In this document: piece by piece, positions 35,399-47,410 of the stretch
How the letters are laid out: each line of letters begins with the position of its first letter
How positions within the stretch are numbered: the first letter of the stretch is position 1
DNA from: Limnochorda sp. LNt
GTDB lineage: Bacteria; Bacillota; Limnochordia; Limnochordales; Geochordaceae
Length of the DNA: 64,000 bases
Reading direction: 5' to 3'
Assembly: GCF_035593265.1 (NCBI RefSeq)
Contig: NZ_CP141614.1
Location: 2,790,001-2,854,000, forward strand
Notes under the pieces: model-generated
What the model saw: only the letters and a program-made list of their open reading frames with translations
Databases searched by the model: none
Told to the model about the DNA's origin: nothing
Made by a program: the position numbers and the translations under genes

Positions 35399-36697
35399 TT
35401 TCACGACCTCCCGGACCATTCTGCGCGCTGACGGCCCACGACCGCTATGGCCAGGGGTCCTGCGCCGAGAGGGACGAATGTCACCCACTCGGGACACACA
35501 CGTCGTCCCACTCGCCTCCCCGGGCGACGCGGGCCGGGCCGCCCTCCGGAGCCTCACGCGTACAGCAGGTACGGCAGGCGGGCCTCTGCAAACGCCCGGG
35601 TGCCCTGGCTCATGCGATCGAGGATCTCGTCCAGCGGAGCCCCACGATCCACCATCTTGCGCAAGGCGTCGGTGCCGGCCAGCCGGTCTACGCCGTAGGT
35701 GCCATCACCGAATCGCCGCCACTCGAAGGCCTCGGGGTGAAGGTCCCGCACCGTCTTGAGCAAGACGATGCCCGCCTTGACGGGCTCGTAGGCGTCACGG
35801 TCCACCACGTGCACCTGCCATCCCCGGCACAGCTGCCCGGCATGCTTGTCGAACATGGGGATGAAGTGGAGCTCCCGCACCAGCACCCCTTCGACGCCGG
35901 CCGCCTCCAGGTTGGCGTACAGCGCCCGCACCAGGCGTTCGGAGGTGAGCCAGGGAGCCCCGATGATCTCGAACGGCCGGCAGGTACCCCGGCCCTCCGA
36001 CAGGTTGGTGCCCTCGAAGAGCACCGTGCCGGGATAGACGGTGGCGGTCTCCAGCGTGGGCATGTTGGGCGACGGCATCACCCACGGCAGCCCGGTCTCG
36101 TCGAACCACATGGCCCGCCGCCACCCTTCCACGGGGACGACGTGCAGCGCCGCGCCCCACCCCTGCGTCGCGTCGACGTAGCGGGCCAGCTCGCCCATGG
36201 TCAGCCCGTGGCGAAACGGCAGCCCGTAGTCGCCCACGAACGAGGCGAAGCCCGGCTCCAACGTCGCCCCCTCCACACGGACACCGGTGATGGGGTTGGG
36301 CCGGTCCAGCACGACGAAGCCGAGCCCGTGGCGGGCCGCCTCCTGCAGGGAGTAGGCCATGGTGTAGGCGTAGGTGTAGAATCGCACGCCCACGTCCTGG
36401 ATGTCGAAGACCAGCGCCTCGAGGTCCCGCAGCATCTCCGGCTGGGGCCGCAACGTGCGACCGTAGAGGCTGTAGACCCGGATCCCCGTGCGCTCGTCGA
36501 CGAAGTCATCGGCCGGCAGCGCGTCCTGCAGCGCCCCCCTCACGCCGTGCTCCGGGCCGAACAGGGCCCGAAGCTGGACGCCGGCCTCCAGGAGCGCCTC
36601 CACGGTGCTGCGCAGGGTGCGGGTCGTCCCCGTCGGATTGGTGATGAGACCCACCCGTCGGCCCTTCAACAAGGCGGCTTGCTGCTCGAGCAGGACG

Positions 36698-40141
<3,444 letters not shown>

Positions 40142-40459
40142 GCCCCCATCTCCCCCTCTAGCTGGCGCGGCGCGTGCCGGTCCGTCGCTCGCTGCGCCTG
40201 ATGCCGATACGGTTTCGCGACATGCCGTGGCCTCTGGGCTGCGTCGTGGCGTCCCCGGCCTCCCGGGCCAGCGCCAGTATAGCACGCCGGTGTGCCGGCG
40301 CCAGACCTCGCCGGGCCGCCCCTCACGGGGAGGTGCGAGACTCCCTCGAGCCGATACCGCCCCGACTCGCCGCCCGTCCGGGCGAGCGAGGCCAGGCGCA
40401 CGCCTCGATGGGAAGGTGAAGCGACGTCATCCAGACGCGCCGTCAAGCCTGGGCTTTCG
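40142..40459. other. Intergenic region between lacI-type gene and treS, no gene seen
   Basis: This 318-bp gap lies between the end of the LacI gene and the start of treS. It contains the candidate treS promoter at 40276-40284 and a six-base hairpin, CGCCCG/CGGGCG (40371-40384), that may help terminate the LacI transcript. I see no supported coding region. Confidence 0.5.
40276..40284 (-). promoter_or_regulatory. Extended -10 promoter for treS
   Basis: On the minus strand TGC-TATACT forms an extended -10 element about 135 bases before the treS GTG. No good -35 is present, which is acceptable for TGn-type promoters. Transcription would start near 40269 and run through treS and probably namZ. 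Confidence 0.5.
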
Positions 40460-41548
40460 TCACCTCATCGGTGGCGCCGTCGATTGCCTGGGCAGGAGCC
40501 GGATGGGGAGCACGGACACGGCAACCGGCCCGCCGTGCGCGTGCGGGACGCCGACCTCGGCCAGGATCTCCCGCCCGGGTGGCCACTCCGAGGTGGTGCA
40601 GACGTACTCCCCCGCCACCCGACCCATCTCCCGCAGCGGGAGGCCGACGGTGGAGAGCGCCGGATGCATCTGGGCCGTGAGGGGGATGCCGCCGATCCCC
40701 ATGACGGCCATCTCCCCGGGCACGCGCACCCCGGCACGGAGCGCGGCTTGCAGCGCGCCGATGGCCATCTGGTCGTTGCAGGCCAGCACCGCGGTGGGGC
40801 GCTCCCTCGTGGGCCCCTCGGGGGGCGAGGCGAGCAGGCCGTACATGGCCTCGTACCCGCTGGCGACGTCGAAGGTGCCCGGCAGCTCCAGGCGCGGCTC
40901 CCACGTGCCCGCCAGTTGGAGCGTCCGGCGATACCCCCGTAGCCTCGCACGGGCGGCCTCGTTGCGCTCGGGGCCCGCGACGAAGGCGATGCGCCGGTGG
41001 CCCAGGCTCAGCAGGTACTCGGTGGCCAGTCTCGCCGCCTCGTCGTTGCGGATGCGGACCCGCGCCACCCCCGGGATGGTGCCGCCGATGAGGACGACCC
41101 GCACGCCCGCCTCCTGGAGCGGGCGCAGCCCATCCTCGCCGTACTCCTCCGCCCCCAGGGCGATGACGGCGGAGACCTGCAGTTCCCGGAGCTCCGTCAC
41201 GTACCGTGACTGTCGCTCGGCCGACCGATCGGTGTCGCACAGCACGACGCTGAAGCCGTGGCGGGAGACTTCGGACTCTATCCCCTTGACGATCTCATGG
41301 AAGTACGGGTCGGCGATGTCCGGCACCAGCAGCCCCACCAGGGTCGAGCGGCGCAGCACCAGCGTCCGGGCCAGACGGTTGGGGTGGTATCCGAGGGCGC
41401 GCGCCGCCTCCACCACGCGCCGGCGGGTCGCCTCGCTGACCGGTGCGCTGCGCCGCAAGGCCACGGACGCGGTGGTGACCGACACGCCTGCCAGGCGTGC
41501 CACGTCCTTGATGGTGACGCGCCGGAGGCCCGGGCGCGGCTCGCCCAT
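40460..41548 (-). CDS. LacI family transcriptional regulator
   Basis: A 362-aa repressor. The helix-turn-helix is canonical (VTIKDVARLAGVSVTTASVALRRSAPVSEATRRRVVEAARALGYHPN), followed by the hinge LARTLVLRRSTLVGLLVPDI and a periplasmic-binding-like sensor domain ending in VMGIGGIPLTAQMHPALSTVGLPLREMG. It is divergent from the DapA-like aldolase gene; a perfect CGAAACGTTTCG palindrome lies between them and is probably its operator. I use ATG 41548; a TTG at 41587 with GGGAGG upstream is a possible earlier start. The effector is unknown. Confidence 0.92.
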   Translation of the reverse strand: MGEPRPGLRRVTIKDVARLAGVSVTTASVALRRSAPVSEATRRRVVEAARALGYHPNRLARTLVLRRSTLVGLLVPDIADPYFHEIVKGIESEVSRHGFSVVLCDTDRSAERQSRYVTELRELQVSAVIALGAEEYGEDGLRPLQEAGVRVVLIGGTIPGVARVRIRNDEAARLATEYLLSLGHRRIAFVAGPERNEAARARLRGYRRTLQLAGTWEPRLELPGTFDVASGYEAMYGLLASPPEGPTRERPTAVLACNDQMAIGALQAALRAGVRVPGEMAVMGIGGIPLTAQMHPALSTVGLPLREMGRVAGEYVCTTSEWPPGREILAEVGVPHAHGGPVAVSVLPIRLLPRQSTAPPMR

Positions 41549-41649
41549 GCTCGTGCGATCCGCCTCCTCGCCGGGCGACAGGTTCAACCTGCGACCCGGC
41601 CTCCCCTCCGCGCCGGCAGGAGAGCGTTCTCCACCGCCGAATCAGGGAA

Positions 41650-41661
41650 CGAAACGTTTCG
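41650..41661. promoter_or_regulatory. LacI-type operator palindrome
   Basis: CGAAACGTTTCG, a perfect 12-base palindrome of the kind bound by LacI/CcpA-family repressors, lies between the divergent LacI gene and the DapA-like gene. It is placed to control both. The same 12-mer recurs at 55713-55724. Confidence 0.75.
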
Positions 41662-41697
41662 CTCCGGCAGCCGCCGCCTCGGAGGGGGGACCCCAGC

Positions 41698-42699
41698 GTG
41701 GTCGAGCACCTCTCGCTTGCGGACGTGGAGCGGCTCATCGCCCGCGGTCGCCGCATCCACGGCGCCGCGGCCGTCTTGCTGCCCCACCGCCCCGATGGGA
41801 CGCCGGACCCCGACGCCTTCGCCGAGATGGTCGCCTTCGTCTCGCGACAGGGCCTGACGCCGGCGGTCAACATGGACACGGGCTACGGCGAGCTCCTCAC
41901 GCCCGCGCAGCGACACGACCTGCTCCGCAGGGCGGCGCAGGTCCTCTCCGGTCGGCCGTTCATCGCGGGGGTGTACGTGGATCCCCAGTCGGCGGACCTT
42001 AGCGACGCCTACCGGCGGGGAGCCGACGAGATCCGGCAGCTGGGCGGCACGCCCATCCTCTTCCCGAGCCCCCGGCTCAAGGCCCTGGACGTGACCGAGC
42101 AGCGCGCCGTCTTTCGCCGCGTGGCCTCCGGAGGCGGCCCGCTGCTCGCCTTCGAGTTGAGCCCGGCCTTCTCGGGGGCCGGCTTTCTCTTCCCCGACGA
42201 GCTGTTCCGGGAGGTGCTGGAGCTTCCGGCCTTCGCGGGCCTCAAGCACTCGTCCCTGAGCCGGCGACTCGAGTGGAGACGGCTGGCCCTGCGCAACGAG
42301 GTGCGTGAAGGATTCCGGATCTACACGGGCAACGACCTGGCCATCGACATGGTCATGTACGGCAGCGACTACCTGCTGGGGCTCGCTGCCTTCGCACCCG
42401 ATGCCTTCGCCATCCGCGACACCCTGTGGGAGACGGGGGACGCCCGCTTCTTCGAGCTCAACGACGTGCTGCAATACCTGGGCCAGTTCGCGTTCCGGCC
42501 CCCGGTGCCGGCCTACAAGCACTCCGCCGCGCAGTTCCTGCACCTGCGAGGGCTCGTCCCGTCCGACACGCCGCACCCGCGGGGAGCGAGGCGGCCGGAG
42601 TCGGACCGGGCCGTCCTGGAGGAGATCGCCTCCCGGCTGCAGCGCCTGCTCGCCACCCTGCAGGACGTGACCCATCGGCAGCGCCCGGCGGGGAGCTGA
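41698..42699 (+). CDS. Dihydrodipicolinate synthase (DapA) superfamily aldolase
   Basis: A 333-aa TIM-barrel protein of the class I aldolase superfamily that includes DapA, N-acetylneuraminate lyase and 2-keto-3-deoxysugar acid aldolases. The probable Schiff-base Lys is in AFAGLKHSSLSRRLEW, and IYTGNDLAIDMVMYGSDYLLGLAAFAPD fits the loop that usually carries the GG-x-GC-type motif, but in divergent form. The context (LacI operator, IolB, sugar transporter) suggests sugar-acid breakdown rather than lysine synthesis. The GTG start follows GGAGGGGGG by eight bases. The exact substrate is unknown. Confidence 0.8.
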   Translation: MVEHLSLADVERLIARGRRIHGAAAVLLPHRPDGTPDPDAFAEMVAFVSRQGLTPAVNMDTGYGELLTPAQRHDLLRRAAQVLSGRPFIAGVYVDPQSADLSDAYRRGADEIRQLGGTPILFPSPRLKALDVTEQRAVFRRVASGGGPLLAFELSPAFSGAGFLFPDELFREVLELPAFAGLKHSSLSRRLEWRRLALRNEVREGFRIYTGNDLAIDMVMYGSDYLLGLAAFAPDAFAIRDTLWETGDARFFELNDVLQYLGQFAFRPPVPAYKHSAAQFLHLRGLVPSDTPHPRGARRPESDRAVLEEIASRLQRLLATLQDVTHRQRPAGS

Positions 42700-42704
42700 C
42701 CGAC

Positions 42705-42739
42705 GGGCGGCCGTCGCGCCCTGGGGCGCACGGCCGCCC
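42705..42739. terminator. Bidirectional hairpin between convergent genes
   Basis: A long stem, GGGCGGCCGT (42705-42714) with ACGGCCGCCC (42730-42739), continues past one bulged C into GCGCCC/GGGCGC with a two-base tip. It separates the ends of the DapA-like gene and iolB and has no T-run. Confidence 0.65.
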
Positions 42740-42753
42740 CGCACCGCCTCCCG

Positions 42754-43566
42754 TCAGGAGACGGGCATCTCGTGCACCCACGCGTGGGCCGGGTCGTCGT
42801 GGAAGCACAGCGCCCGCTCCTCACCCGCCAGGGCCCACAGGTAGTAGACCCGATACCCCGGCGCTGCCGCCACCGGGTGGTATCCGAAGGGCAGCAGCGT
42901 GACGTCGCCGTCCACGATGCGGTAGCAGGCCTCGACGCCGCGCGCCGGGCTGTAGACCACCTGCACCCCGAAGCCCTGCGGCGGCTCGACGCGGAAGTAG
43001 TAGACCTCCTCCAGCGGGATCTCGACGTCGGGAATCGCCTCGTCGTGCTTGTGGGGCGGATAGCTGGACCACTGGCCTGGACCATTGAAGGTTTCGCCGA
43101 CCAGCAGCCGCTGCGCCGGCACGCGCTCGTCGATGATGTCGTGCACCTCGCGCTCGAAGCCCGGGCGCCCGCGATGCTGCACCCGGACGTCTTGGGGCGT
43201 GACGACCACCGCCCCGGCACCCTTCCCTCGGGCGGCCGGCGAGCCGATGACGGCGAGATGGCAGGGCTCCGGCGCCTCCAGCTCGACCTGCTCCCCCGGC
43301 GGCAGGTAGAGGGCGCCGGCTCGTCCCTCGAAGACGCTCGGGCGGGGCCCCAGCTCCCTCCCCTCGAGCCCGTGCCCGTGCAGCCGGACGCGGCCCTCGA
43401 TCAGCACCAGCGCCAGCTCCTCGCCGTCGGAGCCGACCCGGTGCCGCTCGGCCGCCCCCAGCCGCAGTAGGCCGAAGGAGAGGTGACGCAACCCCTCCCC
43501 GGCCCGCACCACCGGCACGAATCCGGGCGTCTGGGGCGGTCTGCGGTGCAGGTCGAGCCGTTGCAT
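42754..43566 (-). CDS. iolB: 5-deoxy-glucuronate isomerase IolB
   Basis: IolB (270 aa) isomerises 5-deoxy-D-glucuronate to 5-dehydro-2-deoxy-gluconate in myo-inositol catabolism. The double-cupin family signature is present: LLVGETFNGPGQWSSYPPHKHDE (metal His), EIPLEEVYYFRVEPPQGFGVQVVYS and DVTLLPFGYHPVAAAPGYRVYYLWALAG with WVHEMPV at the end. It is the last gene of a long minus-strand operon with an ABC sugar transporter, a GH4 enzyme and a two-barrel fusion protein. iolC, iolD, iolE and iolG proper are not adjacent, so it may serve a related deoxyuronate pathway. Confidence 0.92.
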   Translation of the reverse strand: MQRLDLHRRPPQTPGFVPVVRAGEGLRHLSFGLLRLGAAERHRVGSDGEELALVLIEGRVRLHGHGLEGRELGPRPSVFEGRAGALYLPPGEQVELEAPEPCHLAVIGSPAARGKGAGAVVVTPQDVRVQHRGRPGFEREVHDIIDERVPAQRLLVGETFNGPGQWSSYPPHKHDEAIPDVEIPLEEVYYFRVEPPQGFGVQVVYSPARGVEACYRIVDGDVTLLPFGYHPVAAAPGYRVYYLWALAGEERALCFHDDPAHAWVHEMPVS

Positions 43567-43619
43567 GATGGCTTCGCTCCCTTCGCAACGGACGGTCGGG
43601 GGCGCTCGGCCTCCGGCCC

Positions 43620-45677
43620 TCAGGGCGCCGCCGACAGGCGCTCCACCAGGAAGCGCTCCTCGGCTCCTCGGGTCTGCACGAGATGGCGGACGGCATCGGC
43701 GGCCGTCGCCTGCTGGTGGATGATGAGGCTGATGGCCTCCGCCACGGCCCTGGGGTCGTCACGCCCCGGGAAGAGCACGTTGCGGCCCACCATGGCCCCC
43801 CGGACGTTGGGGCCCTCGGCCATGCCCCGCTCGAAGTCCTCCAGCAGGCCGACCGGACTGTCGAGCACCTCGCCCCCCAGGAGCAGGATGGGGAGGGTGG
43901 TGGCCCGCGCCACCCGGTAGAAGTCGGGCACGTACGGGATCTTGAGCCACAACCGGTCGGTCGCCTCCCCGATCCCCGCGGCGACCCCCACGGCCCGGAT
44001 CATCTCCTCGGTCTCCAGGCGCACCCGGTAGCGGCCCTCGACGCGCTCGACGGGCAGCACCTCCAGGAAGACCGGCAGACCAAGTCGCCGGCAGCTGCTG
44101 GCCGCCTGGGCCACGTAGGACATGGTCTGGATGGAGTAGCGGGAGTAGGGGCCCGGGTCGATGCGAAGCAGGAGCTTGCCCGCATCCAGCCCCCGCGCCT
44201 GAATGGCCTCGGGCGTGAAGGCCGTCAGGCGGTCCTCCATCTCGTACTCCACCCCGGCCAGGCCGGAGCGGTTCATGGAGCCCACGATCAGGCGCCCGTC
44301 CAGCAACCCCTGGTGCCCGTGCTGCTTGACCAGCCAGTCGACCAGGAGGAGCTCATCGACGACGTCGGGGGTCGCCATGACGCCGTCGACGAGGGGGCTG
44401 CTCAGCACACGCAGGATGCGGCCCAGGTACTCCAGGCGGTCGCCGAGGGCCACCGGATCGTCGCCGGCCGACGTGACGCGCCGTGCGGGGTGGTCGGCGG
44501 CCAGCACCAGCAGCCTGCCGTCGGCGGGGGTCAGGCCATCGGGGCGGCGACGGGCCCGGGCGGCCTCCTCCACGCGCTCGGCTCGTCGCACCCGGCTCTC
44601 GGCCAGCACCTGCCACAGCTCGTCCGTGAAGAACCGGCGCGTGTGCCAGTAGAACGAGCCCAGGGTGTAGTTGACGTCCAGTCGCTCCCGGGCGACGTCG
44701 TAGAGGGCACGGGTGCTCGTCAACACCGCCTCCGACAGCTCGCCCGGACGAGGCACGACCTCGAGCCCGATGGGGCCCTGGTAGCCGACGTCGACCAGCG
44801 CCGACAGGAAGCCCGCCAGCTGCTCCTCGCCGATGGCGCTGGCGGGATAGTCGAGCCGAGGGTGGCTGTCGCCGTACAGAGGATCTGCCGGATCCAGCAC
44901 CGCGCTGCCGATGTGCACGTGGACCAGGAACGGCGCGAGCAGCCGGATCGCGTCGGGCGTCTCCTCCTCGTCGCCGGGCCCCTTGAGCAGCCGCATGTGG
45001 GAGAGGTCGTAGAGCAGCCCGAAGTTGAAGTGGCCCAGATGGGCGCGCACGATCCGAGCCACGGCCAGCGCCTCGGTCGACGGGCCGATGAGCATGTTGC
45101 GGAAGCCGGGCTCGGTGCGGCGGTCGAAGCTCTCCAGCACTACCCACAGGGGCTCGCGCCCGAGGGCCTCGGCCCGCTCCCGGGCGTACCGGCAGATCTC
45201 GGCCAGGGACCGCACCAGGGCTTCGGTGGCCTCCTGACGCAGCCGGTTGCCCGGCGAGTCGCCCGGGTCGCGGCCGCTGAGCAGGCTCAACGAGACCGCC
45301 CCCAGCTCGTACGCCTCGTCGACGCAGCGCAGGAGCCGCTCCGCGGCCTGCCGCCGGTGGACCTCGTTGGCACTGGCGATGTCGGTGGGTGGGATCCATC
45401 GCTCCTCGTTGACGAGCTGCACGGGCTGCGCCCCGTAGTAGAGGCGTTTGCCGTAGCGGATAGCCATCTCGCGCACCTGCCGGCGCACGTCCGGGTCCTT
45501 GATGCGGGTCACCTCGATGCCGCCGAAGTAGGGATCCCGCAGCACCTGCTCGACGGTGCGCAGCACGTACGAGGCGGGGGCCTCTCCCCGCGCCACCGAC
45601 CGGGTGCTCCCCGGACCGGGAAAGACCATCCAGTGCACGACGGTCACCGGGTTGCGCTCCAACGCCACGAGTGTCAC
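43620..45677 (-). CDS. Two-barrel fusion: sugar-phosphate isomerase-like plus Cgl0159-like aldolase
   Basis: A 685-aa protein joining two TIM barrels. Residues about 1-375 resemble xylose isomerase-like sugar isomerases/epimerases (IolE/IolI group): FGGIEVTRIKDPD, WVVLESFDRRTEPGFRNMLIGPS, FGLLYDLSHMRLL, VHVHIGSAVLDPADPLYG and GLEVVPRPGELSEAVL. After RRRPDGLTP, residues about 395-685 resemble the Cgl0159-type beta/alpha barrel found with inositol genes in actinobacteria (RLLVLAADHPARRVTSAGDD, KLLLRIDPGPYSRYSIQTMSYVAQAAS, LLGGEVLDSPVGLLEDFERGMAEGPNVRGAMVGRNVLFPG), a likely aldolase. It lies between iolB and the secreted unknown. Start GTG 45677; GTG 45668 is better spaced from GGAGAGG. Confidence 0.82.
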   Translation of the reverse strand: MTLVALERNPVTVVHWMVFPGPGSTRSVARGEAPASYVLRTVEQVLRDPYFGGIEVTRIKDPDVRRQVREMAIRYGKRLYYGAQPVQLVNEERWIPPTDIASANEVHRRQAAERLLRCVDEAYELGAVSLSLLSGRDPGDSPGNRLRQEATEALVRSLAEICRYARERAEALGREPLWVVLESFDRRTEPGFRNMLIGPSTEALAVARIVRAHLGHFNFGLLYDLSHMRLLKGPGDEEETPDAIRLLAPFLVHVHIGSAVLDPADPLYGDSHPRLDYPASAIGEEQLAGFLSALVDVGYQGPIGLEVVPRPGELSEAVLTSTRALYDVARERLDVNYTLGSFYWHTRRFFTDELWQVLAESRVRRAERVEEAARARRRPDGLTPADGRLLVLAADHPARRVTSAGDDPVALGDRLEYLGRILRVLSSPLVDGVMATPDVVDELLLVDWLVKQHGHQGLLDGRLIVGSMNRSGLAGVEYEMEDRLTAFTPEAIQARGLDAGKLLLRIDPGPYSRYSIQTMSYVAQAASSCRRLGLPVFLEVLPVERVEGRYRVRLETEEMIRAVGVAAGIGEATDRLWLKIPYVPDFYRVARATTLPILLLGGEVLDSPVGLLEDFERGMAEGPNVRGAMVGRNVLFPGRDDPRAVAEAISLIIHQQATAADAVRHLVQTRGAEERFLVERLSAAP

Positions 45678-45699
45678 CTCTCCTGCTGCGATGCACCGG

Positions 45700-46599
45700 T
45701 CACGACTCCGGAGACCATTCGATGGCGACTCGGTCTCTCCATGCTTCGCCCCGTGAGATCCCGCTCAATTCCACGAAGAGCTTGCCTTCGTAGTAACCGA
45801 GGCTGCGCGCCATCTCCAGGAGCGCCCGCGGCTTGGTGGTAGCCCAGGCGTAGCCCTCTCGACGCTCCTTCTCGATCTCCCGGATGTCGCGCTTGACGAC
45901 TCCGTCACGGCCCGAGAAGATCGGCTCGTTGGTTCGCAGGTCGTAGAAGCGATACCAGATGACGCTGCCAGGCTCGTGGTAGAAGTACTGCTCCTGGGGG
46001 TCCCGTCGCACGTACCTGGTATCCGGCACCTTGGCTCGCTCGAACCACGCCAGAGCGCCACGTATGGCCTCTTGAATCTCTGCCGACGGAGACGGCTCCG
46101 CTCCATCCCACGGCCGCTTGTACTGCTCCTCCATGCCCTTGCTCCAACCGCCGTGGAGTTGCCATGTCAGAAGTGCGTCGGCCTGCTGGATGTCGCGGGT
46201 CAGGTCCCCCGTTTGATACGTGCCGGTGTACCACGGGATCGACGAGAGATCTCGGGGCGGCGGGGGCAGGGCACCGATCTTTAGGGTAACGATGGTCGCT
46301 CCGTCTCGATCCACCACCGAGCGATGGAGGACGGGCACCTCGACGAAGCCGGGATCGGGCTGCTGGGTTCGCAACACGCCGAACCACGGTGTGGTCGGCG
46401 CCTGTACGGTGATTGCGTGTGAGTCGAGACCATCGACCACGCCCTCCAGGACAAGTTCGATGGTCTCCGCCCCGGTGCGCGAGGCGCTCACGATCCGGGG
46501 CCCCCCGTCGGTTGTGGCCAGCGCTGCTGGCGCAGAGACCCCGCTCACCAGCAGTGCCGACACGGCCACGACACAGAGCCACCTCGCAACCGCACGCAT
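45700..46599 (-). CDS. Secreted protein of unknown function
   Basis: I do not recognise this 299-aa protein. It has a clear signal peptide (RWLCVVAVSALLVSGVSAPAALA), a beta-rich N-terminal region (IVSASRTGAETIELVLEGVVDGLDSHAITVQ), then a charged, Trp/Tyr-rich C-terminal half with WYTGTYQTGDLTRDIQQADALLTWQLHGGWS and GSVIWYRFYDLRTNEPIFSGRDG. No catalytic motif is obvious. GGGAGG stands seven bases before the ATG, so it is well translated. Its place in a sugar-uptake and GH4 operon suggests binding or processing of the same extracellular carbohydrate. Confidence 0.75.
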   Translation of the reverse strand: MRAVARWLCVVAVSALLVSGVSAPAALATTDGGPRIVSASRTGAETIELVLEGVVDGLDSHAITVQAPTTPWFGVLRTQQPDPGFVEVPVLHRSVVDRDGATIVTLKIGALPPPPRDLSSIPWYTGTYQTGDLTRDIQQADALLTWQLHGGWSKGMEEQYKRPWDGAEPSPSAEIQEAIRGALAWFERAKVPDTRYVRRDPQEQYFYHEPGSVIWYRFYDLRTNEPIFSGRDGVVKRDIREIEKERREGYAWATTKPRALLEMARSLGYYEGKLFVELSGISRGEAWRDRVAIEWSPES

Positions 46600-46630
46600 C
46601 GGTCAGCCTCCCTTGCTCTCCTCGGGTCCG

Positions 46631-47389
46631 CTACGCCCGCACCACCGTCACGCCCCAGCGGGTCAGCTGCTCGACGACCTGGGGGTCCGCCTCCATGTCG
46701 GTCACCAGGACGTCCATCTCGGAGACCGGCGCGACGAGGGCCCCTCCAGACCTCCCCAGCTTGGTGCTGTCGGCCAGGATGACGCACTGCTGGCTGCGGC
46801 GCATGCTCTCCAGCTTGACCAGGGACTCCTCGAGGTCACTGGTCCAGATGCCCTCCTCCAGCGAGATGCCCAGGGCTCCGAGGAAGACCTGGTCCGCATG
46901 GAACTGCTGGAGGAACCGCAGCACCAGGGTGCCGGCCGTGCTAGCGCTGCGCCGGACGCTGCCCCCCAGGAAGACGCAGTGGATGTGCGGATACTGGGCC
47001 AGTGCGAGAGCGATCCGCAGGTCGCGGGTGATGACCGTCAAGCCCCGCCGGGCCGCGAGATGATGCACCATCTGCTTGGTGGTCGTGCCGGCGTCGATGA
47101 TGATGACCGAGTCGTCCTTGACCATGGCGGCGGCCGCGGCGCCGATGCGCCGCTTCTCCTGCGCGCGGTGGCCCTCCCGGCTCTCCGGCAGGGGCAGCAC
47201 GCCGTCCTGGGCGAGCGGCATGGCCCCGCCCCGCACGCGGCGGATGAGCCCCATCTCCTCCAGCCGCACCAGGTCCCGGCGGATGGTCGCCGGCGAGACG
47301 CCGAGAGCGCTCGAGAGGTCCTCCACCGAGGCCCCCGCGTGCTCCCGGACGTTGTGGAGAATGCGCTGTTGGCGCTGCGTCACCAGCAC
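46631..47389 (-). CDS. DeoR family transcriptional regulator
   Basis: A 252-aa repressor of sugar catabolism. The N-terminal winged helix (QRQQRILHNVREHAGASVEDLSSALGVSPATIRRDLVRLEEMGLIRRVRGGAM) and the C-terminal sugar-phosphate sensor (KRRIGAAAAAMVKDDSVIIIDAGTTTKQMVHHL ... VILADSTKLG) are complete. The sensor normally binds a phosphorylated intermediate. I start at GTG 47389 because GGGAGG lies seven bases upstream and the family begins just before QRQQRIL; ATG 47404 is the alternative. It lies inside the operon after the GH4 gene and likely controls it. Confidence 0.92.
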   Translation of the reverse strand: MLVTQRQQRILHNVREHAGASVEDLSSALGVSPATIRRDLVRLEEMGLIRRVRGGAMPLAQDGVLPLPESREGHRAQEKRRIGAAAAAMVKDDSVIIIDAGTTTKQMVHHLAARRGLTVITRDLRIALALAQYPHIHCVFLGGSVRRSASTAGTLVLRFLQQFHADQVFLGALGISLEEGIWTSDLEESLVKLESMRRSQQCVILADSTKLGRSGGALVAPVSEMDVLVTDMEADPQVVEQLTRWGVTVVRA

Positions 47390-47410
47390 GGACTCGCCTC
47401 CCATGCACCG

